Source of the DNA: Platycnemis pennipes
Taxonomy: Eukaryota; Arthropoda; Insecta; Odonata; Platycnemididae
Length of the DNA: 64,000 bases
Assembly (NCBI GenBank): GCA_933228895.1
Contig: OW121847.1
Location: 84,113,656-84,177,655 of the forward strand
Direction of reading: 5' to 3'
In this document: piece by piece, positions 1-10,999 of the stretch
Layout of the letters: every line of letters begins with the position of its first letter
Position numbering within the stretch: position 1 is the stretch's first letter
Notes under the pieces: generated by a model
What the model saw: the letters and a program-made list of their open reading frames with translations, nothing else
Told to the model about the DNA's origin: nothing
Databases searched by the model: none
Program-made: the position numbers and the translations under genes

Positions 1-526
1 GGAACTAATAAGTTCCAACCTAAGAACCAAATTCCAACTAATAAGGGCCAACCTCACTCCTTCCCTCAAAGGAAAAAGAGGTGAGTTTGGAGAAGACATA
101 TGTATCCCTGTAATTTGTTCAGAGGCTTTCGCAGTGATTTGATAGATTTTGTTAATTTGTGTTTTTAATAAAATAACAAATTGTGCTGTTAATAAAACAG
201 CATCACTTCAGGAAAGAGGTGTAACTTAGGAGCAATTATCATTCTTCTATTTTTGAATGACCAACCATGTCTTGCATCTCATTCAACACATGGCATAACA
301 TATGGCCTGTGGTCTCATTATGCCACTCAATACTAGAAGACAAAAAGCCAAGGTAGGTAATTTAAAAATAAAAGAGTAATCCAGTTCCAAAGTAACCATT
401 ATGCTACTACAAAAAGGATGTTCTGAGGAAAAGTTTCTGCAAATATTGATTCATAAGGGTGTAACTTCTCTTTCTGCATAGTGTGTTCCTTGTGCATAGT
501 ATATTTATCAAATTTAATCATTTCAG
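1..526 (+). other. Non-coding DNA, probably intron of the NAT-like gene
   Basis: No convincing exon was found here. The stretch ends in a pyrimidine-containing AG acceptor (AG at 525-526) directly before the first recognisable coding exon. Because the coding exon at 527 starts in the middle of the protein, this stretch is inferred to be intronic. Confidence 0.5.
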
Positions 527-762
527 AGTCAAAAACTTGGAGATGGCTGGGTGGGAAAATTCAGTTTCACACTGGAACCCAAAGACCCTAATTCAGTGAA
601 AGAAATTTTGCAAAATACCTTCAGTACAGATCCTCCATCACATTTCATGAACTTCATGAGGATATTCAGGTGGCCAAAAGACCAGGAACAAGTTGTAGCC
701 TTCCGTGGCCAGAGTTTAATGTTTTTTGGGTCTGAAAGTAATTGTGAACAAGGAGAAGAAAA
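527..762 (+). CDS. Arylamine N-acetyltransferase-like, penultimate coding exon
   Basis: The exon is open in one frame from a TTTCAG acceptor (AG at 525-526) to a GTAAGT donor at 763 and ends in phase 2. The translation contains FSFTLEP, then STDPPSHF about 20 residues later, then a hydrophobic strand-rich stretch with VVAFRGQSL. From knowledge of the family, this order (a Y/F-SFTL-x-P strand, a T/S-x-P-SS-x-F segment, then a short beta region) is that of the C-terminal third domain of animal arylamine N-acetyltransferases. Those cytosolic enzymes move acetyl from acetyl-CoA to arylamines or arylhydrazines through a Cys-His-Asp triad. The triad lies in the first two domains, so it would be encoded upstream of this window and cannot be checked. 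Identification is by motif memory, not a search. Confidence 0.72.
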
Positions 763-965
763 GTAAGTTTTGAAAAAGTAATGTATTATTTCCTTACAAC
801 TACATAAATTTTATTTAATTTTTATTTTAATTTATTTTTGTGAGAAAACAAACTTGCAACACATTCTGAATTTATGCTTGATTAACATCCTTACAGCATA
901 GTTCAATACTTAAGTAATTAAAATTTTATGGTCCAGAGACATGATGCATGAAATATTTATTGCAG

Positions 966-1107
966 ACAAAAACAATCAAGTTTTATCCCAATCGAAAAAT
1001 TAGAGGAGCATGTGCTTAGATATTTTCCATCTATTGATGCAGTGATACTTAGAGAAGCAATGCCACACATCATCAGAAACATGAAACTGGCATCAGAAAT
1101 AAATTAA
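966..1107 (+). CDS. Arylamine N-acetyltransferase-like, terminal coding exon
   Basis: A TATTTATTGCAG acceptor precedes position 966. One base completes the AAA codon split by the phase-2 intron (763-965), and the frame then runs 47 codons to TAA at 1105-1107. The translation has FIPIEKLEEHVLRYFPSID. This matches the family pattern of a hydrophobic residue, a short link, an E-rich helix and F-x-I/S at the end of animal NATs. Together the two exons give 125 residues and end about where a NAT should end, with an extra basic tail of roughly 20 residues. The intact splice sites, frame and stop suggest a working gene rather than a relic. Confidence 0.72.
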
Positions 1108-1217
1108 TTTCATGTCATGTCATGTTGGTAAGCATAATTCAATTGATGATTAATAATACACAAGTTACGGTTACATAATTTATTTCAAGAGGTGATTCAA
1201 TTGAAAATATAAAACAT

Positions 1218-1223
1218 AATAAA
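1218..1223 (+). promoter_or_regulatory. Candidate poly(A) signal of the NAT-like gene
   Basis: AATAAA lies 111 bases after the stop codon, in AT-rich sequence. It is the first consensus hexamer downstream and a plausible 3'-end signal. Such hexamers are common by chance in DNA this AT-rich. Confidence 0.35.
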
Positions 1224-3334
1224 TGAGAGATAAGAACTATAAAATAAGGACCTTTGCTCTACATATAAGTTTCTCATTTGAAATAATTTCTGGTTCCCTT
1301 TGCTATGGAAGAATGCTAATTATCTCATCATAAAATTCCTTTAAATACAATGTAAGTTGTCAAATATTTGAAGGTATTTCCTGAAAGAAATATTTAGCAA
1401 CACACTTAACATTAAATTCCTAGTCTTACATGTAATTTGGAGGACAACTTTTTCATTCTAATTTATTACAGCACTTTTCTGGTTACGTATTAAAAAATAA
1501 TCACGGAATAATTGGACGATTTCAGGTCAGGAAACATTCCAGGTGGAAGAAGAATAGTGGCCAAAGATGATAAATTTCATGAAATCTATCTCTTACCAGA
1601 CAGTTTGGCATGATGAGCACTGTCCTTGGTGACAACATTTCTACTTGTGATGCATTTTAAAAATACCTATGATATAAATGAACTGACAGAATGAATTCAT
1701 GTAAGAATGTAGAGTTAACTCTACATATTTTGTAAGATAACTACTTTGATTTTCCTTCCAGTGTTTCAAGCACATTTAGCTCTAAATGGCTCTTCAAAAC
1801 AGAGAAAAGGCATAAGAGTGACATTGGAAAGTGAGGTTTGTAGATTCAAGAGGGATCACTCAGACTAGAATCCAGGCCCAGTGTTGCTATCTTATTCTCA
1901 GCAGTGATTTACATTCGTGTGGGGTGGCTATGTATGTATGAATGTATATTTTAGTTTTCCCAATGAATAAATTACTTCTGTTGCCACATTTAACAAGGTC
2001 ACAATAGTAAAGTGAGAAGGTGCACAAGAGGATGATCATGTGTAGATGTACTACAAGTAGTTGGCTTTCTCCCATATGAATGTTGTCATACATGTTCTAT
2101 TCTGATGATAATACAGATATTTATCACCAGATGTATTCCTGGGCATGAAATGAAATATTGACACATTTCACCTGCACATTAGTCACTATTTAACTCATGT
2201 CACGATAGAACAGAAGTGGATGGTTTTATTCTATTAAATACCTACTTAATAAAAAATAAATATTTACTATGTCCACCCATTTATTCGGGTATGCTACAAT
2301 GTAAATTGATTTAATGATTTATGTAATATGGTGTTCTTTGCATATCATATCCATTTCTTCAGATTCCTCTGTTAATGATTTTCTTGATCTCTTCTTAATG
2401 GGAGCATATCCCTTTTTCTCAATCCTGATCTCATTTTCCCATTTGCATAAGAAGTACTGATTTTCCCCTCTTTTGGTGACTATTTCCTACCAATCAATTG
2501 ATTTCATAAATTATTTTCCCCGTTGCTTTTGTCTTTCATGTTTTTTTTTGACTTTCCCTTTTTCTCCTATGCTACATTTGTCCCAATATATACTTACTAA
2601 AAATACTATCAACTACATCTGGGAATTTCTTCCTATGTACTCCATTTAATGTCCCAATGTTTCATTTTTGATCCCCTTTCATTCTTTAAGATATAATTTT
2701 ACTCAATCAATTGCTAAGTATGGTATGATCAGCCTGGTGGCACCTAGGTGACTGAACAAAGTCAAGGCCCATATTTACAACTTAACAGTATGTATTCTAA
2801 TAAATATCTAATGCCAGTGTGCGAACAAAATTTTTTATATACACATACATCTTATAGAACCTTCAACTTCAACACTAATCTTCTGTTTTATAGCAGAAAA
2901 AGAAAGAAAAGAATAATTTTATAATTTTAATGACCTAGAAAAAGGTAATTTTGTTCTTATGGGCTCTTATAAAGGGGTGCTTTAAGGCCTTCACAGCCAC
3001 AAAATTACTATAAAAAGATAAAAAGCAAAAATGCTCTAATAAGCACAATATTAGGGCTTCACAAATAAACTGATAACATGGCAGTGCAGCAAGTATAAAT
3101 ATGTGTGTAAATATATAAGTTATTGATTAACCATGTACCTATCTCATGAATGAAAATTTCCAGCCCAAAAATTGCTCACACTAAATTATCCTGCTTGCTT
3201 AATTCAGTGTGCCAGTTCTTTAATCCTTAAGTCATAACAATGTCTGTATCATGTGAAATATTTTATTAGAATCATATACCTACAGTTAAGAATTGAAGGT
3301 GTTTCTGAAATGTAATTTTTTTAGGATGCATCAC
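1224..3334. other. AT-rich intergenic DNA, no gene seen
   Basis: Only short chance open frames, the longest being 68 codons at 1887-2093 on the minus strand. No domain, splice-flanked exon or repeat was recognised. Confidence 0.6.
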
Positions 3335-3450
3335 AGCTAATGGTTGGTAGCCCACTGGTTAGAGCATCAGCCTACTGACTGCAGGTCCTTGGCTTGAATC
3401 CAAGAGAGGCCTATACAGTTAAACCCAAGCTTTATGATTTTTCTGGAAAT
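3335..3450 (+). mobile_element. tRNA-derived SINE-like repeat head
   Basis: A box A-like stretch (CTGGTTAGAGCATC, about 3355-3368) is followed by a degenerate box B (GGCTTGAATCC, about 3391-3401) at tRNA-like spacing. This is the internal RNA polymerase III promoter layout of a tRNA-derived SINE. The 3' boundary is not clear, and this is a different family from the 19.0 kb SINE. Confidence 0.5.
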
Positions 3451-4829
3451 CACATCTTTCTGGTGTACAACAGATGTCACAGGGAAAAGACACCCCTGTA
3501 TACCATTATGTTAATTTAATGTGTCATCAAGCATCAAGCTATTACTTGGTGATCTCAACCAAACCATCTGTAGTAATTTGAACGTAGTGATGGTACATCC
3601 TTTGAGTCACATTTTACCTTTCAACTGCAGGGTCAAAAAACTAAAATCAAAGGTTTGCTCAAGCCTAAAATGGAATGGAGTGTGAAGGTTTACTCCAAGG
3701 TATAATGAACGATTTGATGGCTACATGTTATTATGAAGACACACCTGTTCATTTACCCACACTTAGTTCACTTCCCTGAATGTTCACTTCCCAAAAAAAT
3801 TGTGCTGTGGCCTATATTTTTAATTACATGAATGGCACTTTAGTTGGAGAATGGTATATGGTAATCTGTTGATTGTCTTCATTAAATTTTCAGCAAACTA
3901 GGTAGGTACTTCAACAAGTAAAGTGAGTGAGTTAGCACAAGAGTGCTAGGATTATTTATGCCTTATCCACAAAACACTATCCTGGGAAATTTTTAAAATA
4001 CTAGCTGTATGCTAAGTAAAGAAGATGGAGACAAGGAAAGACTATAATTTATATATTGCTGTTCCAAATTCACTATAAAGGATCTGATAACAGCCAAACA
4101 TATTAAAGGATGTGTGCCCTTATTTGAAGCTCATACCATATTTAACTACATAGTTTATTTTATAACATATTTACTAGTTCATGTTTGTTATAAAAGTTCT
4201 CATGGATGCATACATTAAAAATTTCAATGATATTAACAAATATCATAGGCTATCTATCATCTTTGCAAAGGAAATATCTATAGAAGTTTCATCCATGAGC
4301 ACTGCATTTCCTTTGAGCCTAAAAGCATTAGAAACCAGCATTTTGAGCATTTTACTTGGTTTCTTCATTCTGCCATGTTATAATCTTAGTATATTATTAC
4401 ATAATTAATGATACACATATAATTCATCAGATTGGGAATTAAATATTTTAATTCTTCAATTTGTATCACAACCTTGCAGAATTCTTTGAGCAATTAGGAC
4501 CAGCACTTGGTTAAATTCACTAAAGAACTACCAATAGTAGTAAGCATTTTCATTTTGATACTAAACACCTCTGAGTGTGAGTATATGGAGACCTTAATGT
4601 AAGTTTAACTGACCAATCAGCTGTGTAACATTAAAATAAGAGCATCAAAGAAACAAGAGCATTGCAAATTACAAATGAGAAAAGAGAAGATAATGCAAAC
4701 TACTAATTGTGTTCTTTTTTCGTTTTTGCTGTGATAGTGCTTATATTTCTGCCTTACTGAATACCTACAAGTGGCTTATTTTCTTCATATATTTCTGGCC
4801 TACACTGATATTCTTTTCTGCTTTATGTA
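3451..4829. other. AT-rich intergenic DNA, no gene seen
   Basis: A 75-codon open frame at 4181-4408 (+) has no recognisable domain, no splice context and AT-driven composition. Nothing else stood out. Confidence 0.55.
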
Positions 4830-4837
4830 CCTGAAAC

Positions 4838-5085
4838 CATGGGCATAGCCATGGTGGGGCGCTTGCCCCCCCCTGGCTTATTAGTCAAATGAAAAATTAC
4901 AGGTGCCCGAAGGCCCAGGTATCTGAAGGTGCCCGTTGAAACTCAACGAGAGGGATAAATATAATAAATACACATAGTAATAAGAACTCTAAACATTTTT
5001 CATGAAGGGGCAAAAACAAACTTGAGTTATGGAATGTTAACGTTTTTTTGGCCCCCCCCTGGAGAACATCCTGGCTACGCCACTG
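4838..5085. mobile_element. hAT-type MITE with 8-bp target site duplication
   Basis: The right end, read inward on the minus strand, is CAGTGGCGTAGCCAGG; the left end is a diverged copy, CATGGGCATAGCCATGG. A C-run or G-run follows each terminus. The element is bracketed by identical 8-bp direct repeats CCTGAAAC at 4830-4837 and 5086-5093. The 8-bp duplication and CAGTGGCGTAGC-type ends are typical of non-autonomous hAT elements. It is 248 bp long with no coding capacity. Confidence 0.85.
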
Positions 5086-5093
5086 CCTGAAAC

Positions 5094-7600
5094 AATGGTG
5101 TGGACAACGGCTGTGAAATTTCTCGATTTGCAGGCTTCAAATAATGTATGCACAATTATTCAGCTCATGTGACTCACAAAAATTGACTATCCCTTGTATT
5201 TTCCATGTCTTGATTTAGTGATTCAAATTATGAGTTCATGAATGAAATACCTAACTTTCCTGAAACTCAACTGAATGAGACAGTGTTAGAAGGAGAATCA
5301 CTTTGGTGAAGGAAGCGTAGACTCATAGAAGAGAACTAAGGACAGGATCATTGAGTAGAGGCATTAAGAGAAGAACAGTGCAGAGTTTAATATGGAGCAT
5401 GGCATTTTATGTTGTCAAAGCAAGGACTCTAAAGAAAGGGAATGAAACTAGGCTTTTGGCTTTTCAGATGCAGGTAAAGTGGAAAGGTAGATGAACAAGG
5501 AAATGCTGGGGTTGATTGGTTTGGGAAGGTGGGTGATTAAAAAAATTAGAAGAAGATAGAGTGATGGGATGGAACATCATGAGGATGTTTGAAGGAACTG
5601 ATAGAGGGAAGAAGTTGGTTATTTGAGGTAGAGGGAGGAGGAGAATGGCTAGTCAGGATAAAATAATGAGATACAGGAAGAACAGAAAACTAAAGAAGGA
5701 CAGTATATGGTAAATAGTGGTCATGAGCAGTTGTGTTTTTCATCTAAACCTATTTTAGTTAGTAAAATACTTTAGTTATTATAAAATCCAATTGAAGCCT
5801 AATGGGATGTGTGGTTTTCACAACCATTAGTTTAGTTCCACAGCTTCAAATTATGCATCCTGTCGATTTCTAAAATTAATGACTGCCAAAACAGCAATGT
5901 GATAGAAATTTGATGATTGATCTCCCTTTGAAGGTATTTGGGCTACGCTGAGAATGCTTTGGATTTCAAACTGATATTAGTCAGACTGGAAGGTCAAAGG
6001 GAGGGGGGAAAATATACCTGTTCATCAGTCATTTTCAATTCCTTACCATAGCATAATGCAAGAAATAGCCACTAGTTCATTTGGTACTTACTTTCAGTAA
6101 CTGTCAGTTCTTGAATGCTAACTGTAACTCACTTCACAGATCCTCAATCTGAATGAAATGCTATGCAGAACTGATCTATATACTTAAATCTGGGGAGAAA
6201 TTTACGATGATAATTCTATGCCGATGATCCATCGTCAAATTCATAACAATAACTTCCACCTATTGATGTCAAACCTTTCTATATAATTTCTGCAAGTACA
6301 TCTAAAACTTCATCAAGGTATTTCTACTTACTGCCGAATTACTTGCTATGTAGCTCTCTTGTTTGAATAAGTACTACATTTTGCCATGAAACTCTGATGG
6401 TAAAAGAGCGCATTTTCCTATTAATCTTAGCATATATTCCATATGTTCATATATTCCACCTCAGTGGAGAACCATCTCTCCTGCAATTTTCCCATTTTCA
6501 AAGAGTATTTTCCAAATTGGGTTTTTTCGACTATCATGTGGCTTGTAGGGTAGACGCCGTTATGCATCGGCACAGCCGTTACACAATGCAAGTAGCGTGA
6601 TTTCCTGAGCACTATTCCACCCTCGGACACAGCAGAGGGTAGAGAGAAAGGAAACGCTCCCCTAACCCCGAAGAATGAAGAGTTTATTAGGTCGCTAACG
6701 ATTCGTTCGAGATAAGCTCTGCCCACAACCATCAAGCGTATGTACATTCTGGGTGTGACTGATTTTTCAAACGGAAACTATGGCAAAACCTTTACTTTGC
6801 TGCCATAGAAAATGACTAATGGACGGTTTTTGTTCCACGCGAGGAGGGAGTGAGTTTCGAATAGAGTTCCGGAGCGGAGATGAGTAGGGTTGCCTGCGAT
6901 TGACGTTGAAACACTCCCGAGGCGAACAAAGAAATGCTTTCGGGAATGTGCGAGAACGGCAGAGCGAGGGATAGAGGACGCTGGCTCCATTTGCCACCCC
7001 TCCCCTCCCACCCTCTTCTCTCCCTCCCATTTCCGCGTATTTTCAATCAACTGTTTTCATTAAACGTGACCTAATCGTCGCCAGGCGGTGAGTAAAAATG
7101 TCGTCCTCGCAAACACTGCAGGAGGCGGGCGTGCTGGCTGGTTTGCGGGGTGGTTTATCGCTCGCGACAGGAAATTAGCGCTATTATCAACCCCACAGGG
7201 CGCCAATGATGTGGACGTTCATGCCGCAGACTTCGTATTAATTAGGCTGTTTTCCCGCAACCGTCACGAGGAGTTAATTCTTCTGTCACAAATTTTCATT
7301 ATTATTCCGACGAAATGCGGTGACGAGGTTATAATGCACCGTATGTACGTAAATAGAGTGTGACGAAATAATCGCATTCCCATATTGGAGCACCAGAAAC
7401 ATAACTGAATAAGTGAGGAAAAAGCTGTGAATCGATAGATCGAAAAATTTATCAATTAATGAAGGGCAGCCGATAAGAATAATAATATTCTCAACAGGAA
7501 AAAGAAAGAACCATGGATTTAGCATTGAAAGACTGGATGGAAAAAAGGCAATATGATAGGAGTAGGAGAATACAGTCATTAAGTGTTTCTACCACTTACG
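5094..7600. other. Intergenic DNA, purine-rich then GC-richer, no gene seen
   Basis: About 5280-5720 is strongly purine-biased on the + strand (GA-rich). About 6540-7200 is richer in CG dinucleotides and carries several overlapping open frames on both strands (the longest 106 codons, 6427-6747 minus) that share no recognisable domain. I read these as chance frames. Confidence 0.5.
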
Positions 7601-7607
7601 TAATTAG

Positions 7608-7746
7608 CAAGATTTCCACGGAGAAAAATCATCAACTTTGACCGGGATTCAAACCCGGATAAATCTGATTTTGGATCTGGAATTTTAGCAAGTTAAGTTA
7701 CCAATGCGTCCTAAGATGTGTGATAATTTTCTCTGTGGAAATCTTC
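7608..7746 (-). mobile_element. tRNA-like repeat enclosed by inverted arms
   Basis: Arms of about 25 bp (AAGATTTCCACGGAGAAAAATC at 7609 and its near reverse complement ending at 7745) enclose a minus-strand tRNA-like unit. Its box B is GGGTTTGAATCCC (complement at about 7643-7657) and its box A-like stretch TTGGTAACTTAAC lies about 45 bp upstream on the same strand. A related unit with the same arms occurs at 38855-38970. It is probably a SINE or a SINE captured in a MITE. Confidence 0.55.
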
Positions 7747-7749
7747 CTA

Positions 7750-8014
7750 TTGTGTTCGTCAGCGAATAACTCAGGCAATGTTTTTACCGGCTATTGTGCA
7801 AACCTTGAAATTGGAAGGAACATAGGACATATTACGCCGCCTAACCCAATATTAAGCCTAAGCCTAACATCCACATGCGAGACCGTAGACCCGAGGGACT
7901 AGAACTAGTGACTATTGGGATACGAAGATGGCTGTCAACCCTGGCGGCGGAGGAAAAGGGCGAGGCGTTGCATTCTAATGGCTCCTCGTCCAAGGAAGAA
8001 GGAACATGTCACTG
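7750..8014. other. Non-coding, no feature recognised
   Basis: Short frames only. The CGAGGGACTAGAACTAG segment near 7890 may be another worn tRNA-like fragment, but it is too degraded to call. Confidence 0.4.
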
Positions 8015-8110
8015 AGGGAGTGGTAGCCATTGAGTAGAGGCGACAGACAGCTAACGTCATTTGCCCCATATGCGGGTAACCCTAGGGTTCGAGTTCGAAT
8101 GCCAGAAAAC
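8015..8110 (+). mobile_element. tRNA-like SINE head
   Basis: A box A-like GTGGTAGCCATTGAGTAGAGG is followed by box B GAGTTCGAATGCC at about 8088-8100. It abuts the outer edge of the large inverted repeat that starts near 8112. Confidence 0.45.
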
Positions 8111-8111
8111 A

Positions 8112-8915
8112 AAATATGTACAAATTTCTTAGTAAGAAGTACCATGACACTTACTCTATGGCATTACAGCCGTTCACAAAAATTATTACCATTTCGGAGG
8201 CTGAATGATTCGAAGTCCCTAGTTGAAGGATCTGCAAGACCGCGGAACTGCCCTGCAAGAGATCCTCCTACTCTCTCCACGGTTTTGGGGATCCTTCCTC
8301 AATGACTTGGACAGGGATTTTTGCAATGGAGGGAAAGGCCTCAAGGCCTTGTGGCAATTAGTCGGTTCCAAGCAGGGCGCCCTTCCAAAAAAGCAGCCTT
8401 CATTTCAATTGCTGTTCGGAGGGAGGCCCTCGAAGATACGTCGCTTAGGTTTCCGCGATTACGGCTCTTAATGGAGTCACGACCCATATCTAAACGCAGT
8501 TCTAAGCTAGAGTGGCATCTGTTAACGATCGGCGATGTTAGAATTTTAGTTGATAGCGAGACCCCTTTCTTGAAAATCAGAGAAATGTCGGGAGACGTGA
8601 CTAAAAGCTCGAAAAATACGCTACTATAGTAAAAAGCGAAAACAATCATGCTGCAAATGGTACATGCAGATTTCAATAAAAGTAGAGAAGGCGAAGAGTG
8701 AAAATTATTATGAAATACTAGAATGAAAGATTAAGCTCAAACTGGTAATACATGAGGAAAAACTATTGCAGAAGCATTTAGGATTTCCTACGAGTTCTAA
8801 ATAATCATCACACTCTCTCGTACTCGTATGGTCATTCCTACGAATGAATATTCGTCAACAAAACATACCGTAAGTGCATGCTATTTTTCACATTGAAACA
8901 AAACTCACTTACTAA
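8112..8915 (+). repeat. Left arm of a large degenerate inverted repeat
   Basis: Read on the minus strand, this arm follows 12866-14075 (+) block by block. Shared words include CTCTAGCTTAGAACTGC, GCGGAAACCTAA, ATCTTCGAGGGCCTCCC, GACTAATTGCCACA and GACGAATATTCATTC. A minus-strand open frame (8676-8341, 111 codons) covers the best-conserved part and is partly mirrored in the other arm (SSLEL-x-LDM-x-RDSIK-x-R-x-RGNL), so the repeat may once have been coding. I do not recognise the protein. The arms look old, with many substitutions and indels. Confidence 0.7.
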
Positions 8916-9414
8916 ATAAAAGTATGAGATTATTAGGCATATGTTCAACTTAAACTTAAAGCTCGCGGCTGAGCTTAAAGCCACCGAGTGCGTCCACCGG
9001 GTTACGGATGGTGGGTCGACCTCTAGGTATAGAGGTTAGCTGCGAGATAAGCGAGTTTACTCGTCGAATAAGCAGTCGTGGACAAAAAGTGACGGCATTC
9101 CGAGGGGGGATTGGTCTATCCCTGGGCAAGGTAGGCCTCTAAATAATACAGAACCTGTGAAGATGCCGTGATTTGGCGACGGGAGGCCGCCAATAATTAC
9201 ACTTCTCATCACCCGGAGGAGAGGGCAGCAGCTCTCCTTCATATGAGTGAATGTGGAGACCACAGTGGTCAGTACAGCGACACTCATTTCACTACAGGCG
9301 TGGTAACATTTACTTTAACGGCTGTAGTACTGCGATGTGGAAGGCAAGGGGAAACCACCACATTAATATCCCGAGGAGTCGCAGCTACTCCACTCTTTTC
9401 TTTCTTATCAAGAC

Positions 9415-10479
9415 GTGATGGAACCCTCTCGAGTAAAATATTCCGGAGGTAAAATAGTCCCCCATTCGGATCTCCGGGCGGGGACTACCCGAGAGAGTAC
9501 ATCAGTCAAATGTGATAAACTTTTTAGGGTAGGAACATGGAACGTGAGATCCCTTCGGACCTGTGGAAGACTGGAGAACCTGAAGGTAGAAATACGATGA
9601 ATGGACCTCGACGTAATAGGAATCAGCGAAATGAAGTGGCCCGAAGAAGGAGAATTTTGGAGTGGAAACTACAGGATTATACATAAGGGATCATTAAATG
9701 GTAATGCTGGAGTGGGGATCATAATCAGAAAGAGCACCGGAATGCGTGTGAAGAGCTTCCTGCAGTACAATGAAAGGATAATAATGGCGAAGATCGAGAC
9801 CCAACCTGTAGATACCGTAGCGGTGCAGGTTTACATGCCTACGACGGAATATGAAGAAGTGGAAGACGTCTACAATAATATCACGGAAGTTATAAAACAG
9901 GTAAGAGGAAAAGAAAACCTAATTATTTTAGGAGACTGGAACGCCATCGTCGGCGAAGGTAAAGATGGAAGAATAACTGGAAAATACGGATTGGGAAACC
10001 GAAACGAAAGAGCAGAAATACTGATGGAGTTCTCAACACAACATAAGTTAGTGGTCGTCAACACATTGTTTAAAAATCACAACCGAAGAAGGTACACATG
10101 GAAAATGCCAGGAGACAGAAGAAGATCTCAAATAGGCTACATTTTAGTGAAGCAGAGATTTAGAAACCAAGTTAAGGACTACAAAAGCTACCCTGGGGCA
10201 GACATCGGCAGTGACCATAATTTAGTGATGATGAAATGCTATCTAAAATTCAAGAAATTGAACAAAACAAAGAAAAATATATGGCAAGTAGAAAAACTAA
10301 AGGAGGCTCAACATCAGCTGGCATTTCAAAAAGCAGTGGGAAACCATATAGGAGAGAACCTGAATGAGAAATCAGTGGAAGAGCGCTGGGAAAACATTAA
10401 ATGTGGACTACAGGAAGCCGCAAACCTGGAAGAAGAAAAGTTGCCAAGAAGAAGCCATGGATCACGGAGGAAGTCTTAG
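9415..10479 (+). pseudogene. LINE APE-type endonuclease region (broken)
   Basis: The frame contains GTWNVRSL near 9530, then an in-frame TGA at 9598-9600 (likely a former Trp or Arg codon), and continues in the same frame from 9601. Visible endonuclease landmarks: LDVIGISEMKWPEEGEF (the catalytic Glu region), GVGIIIRK, IILGDWNAIVGEG (the D-x-N motif), TWKMPGDRRRSQIGYILVKQRF and GADIGSDHNLV (the terminal S-D-H motif). Most catalytic residues survive. The usual D-Y of the I-D-Y/H motif is changed to IGY. In the family this enzyme nicks the target DNA to prime reverse transcription. The frame closes at 10477-10479 after a frameshift near 10445. Confidence 0.85.
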
Positions 10480-10999
10480 ACTTGATTGAAGAAAGAAGAA
10501 AGTACAAGAATGCGAAAACTGGAGAATTGCAGCTTTGCTACAAAAGAATAAGGAACTAAATAAGTCGCAAAGCAAGGAAAGCTAGAGAGATATGGATGAC
10601 AAATCTATGCGACTATGTAGAAAGCAACCTAGCACTTGGAAAGGTGGAAGCTGCCTACAGGATAGCGAGGAACCGCTTCAAGGAACGGAGCGCAAGATGC
10701 ATTGCCATAAGGGACAAGAATGGAGAAATTCTGATTGAAAATGAGGACAAAGTGAAGAAATGGAAAGAATATCTAGAAGAGTTATACAACGGAAAAAATC
10801 TCAGCCATAAAGCTATTGAAGAGGAAAGCGAAGTGGAAAAGGATGATATGGGGGCATCAATATTAAGATCGGAATTCGACGCTGCAGTAAGGGACCTTCG
10901 GATGAATAAGGCTTCTGGCATTGATGAGGTTCCTGCAGAATTAATAAAAAATGCAGGAGAGAAGACATTAACTCATCTTTACAAAACCATCCAAGAATA
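10446..10999 (+). pseudogene. LINE linker and N-terminal RT region (broken)
   Basis: After the frameshift the protein continues as KKPWITEEVLDLIEERR, a typical element of the region between endonuclease and RT. A TAA at 10557-10559 interrupts it and it goes on to 10999. NKASGIDEVPAELIK (about 10905-10950) is the RT motif 1-type N-K-A-x-G-x-D-x-x-P-x-E signature. The frame stops at LYKTIQE, just where the finger and palm domains should begin. Confidence 0.8.

Noticed and set aside
4919..4960. Hammerhead-like CTGAAGG...GAAAC inside the hAT MITE
   Set aside because: Core bases wrong (CUGAAGG) and no helix II.
7640..7660. Functional tRNA gene at the GGATTCAAACCC motif
   Set aside because: Box B is good, but the arms do not fold as a full cloverleaf and the unit sits in a repeat. 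Called tRNA-derived repeat.
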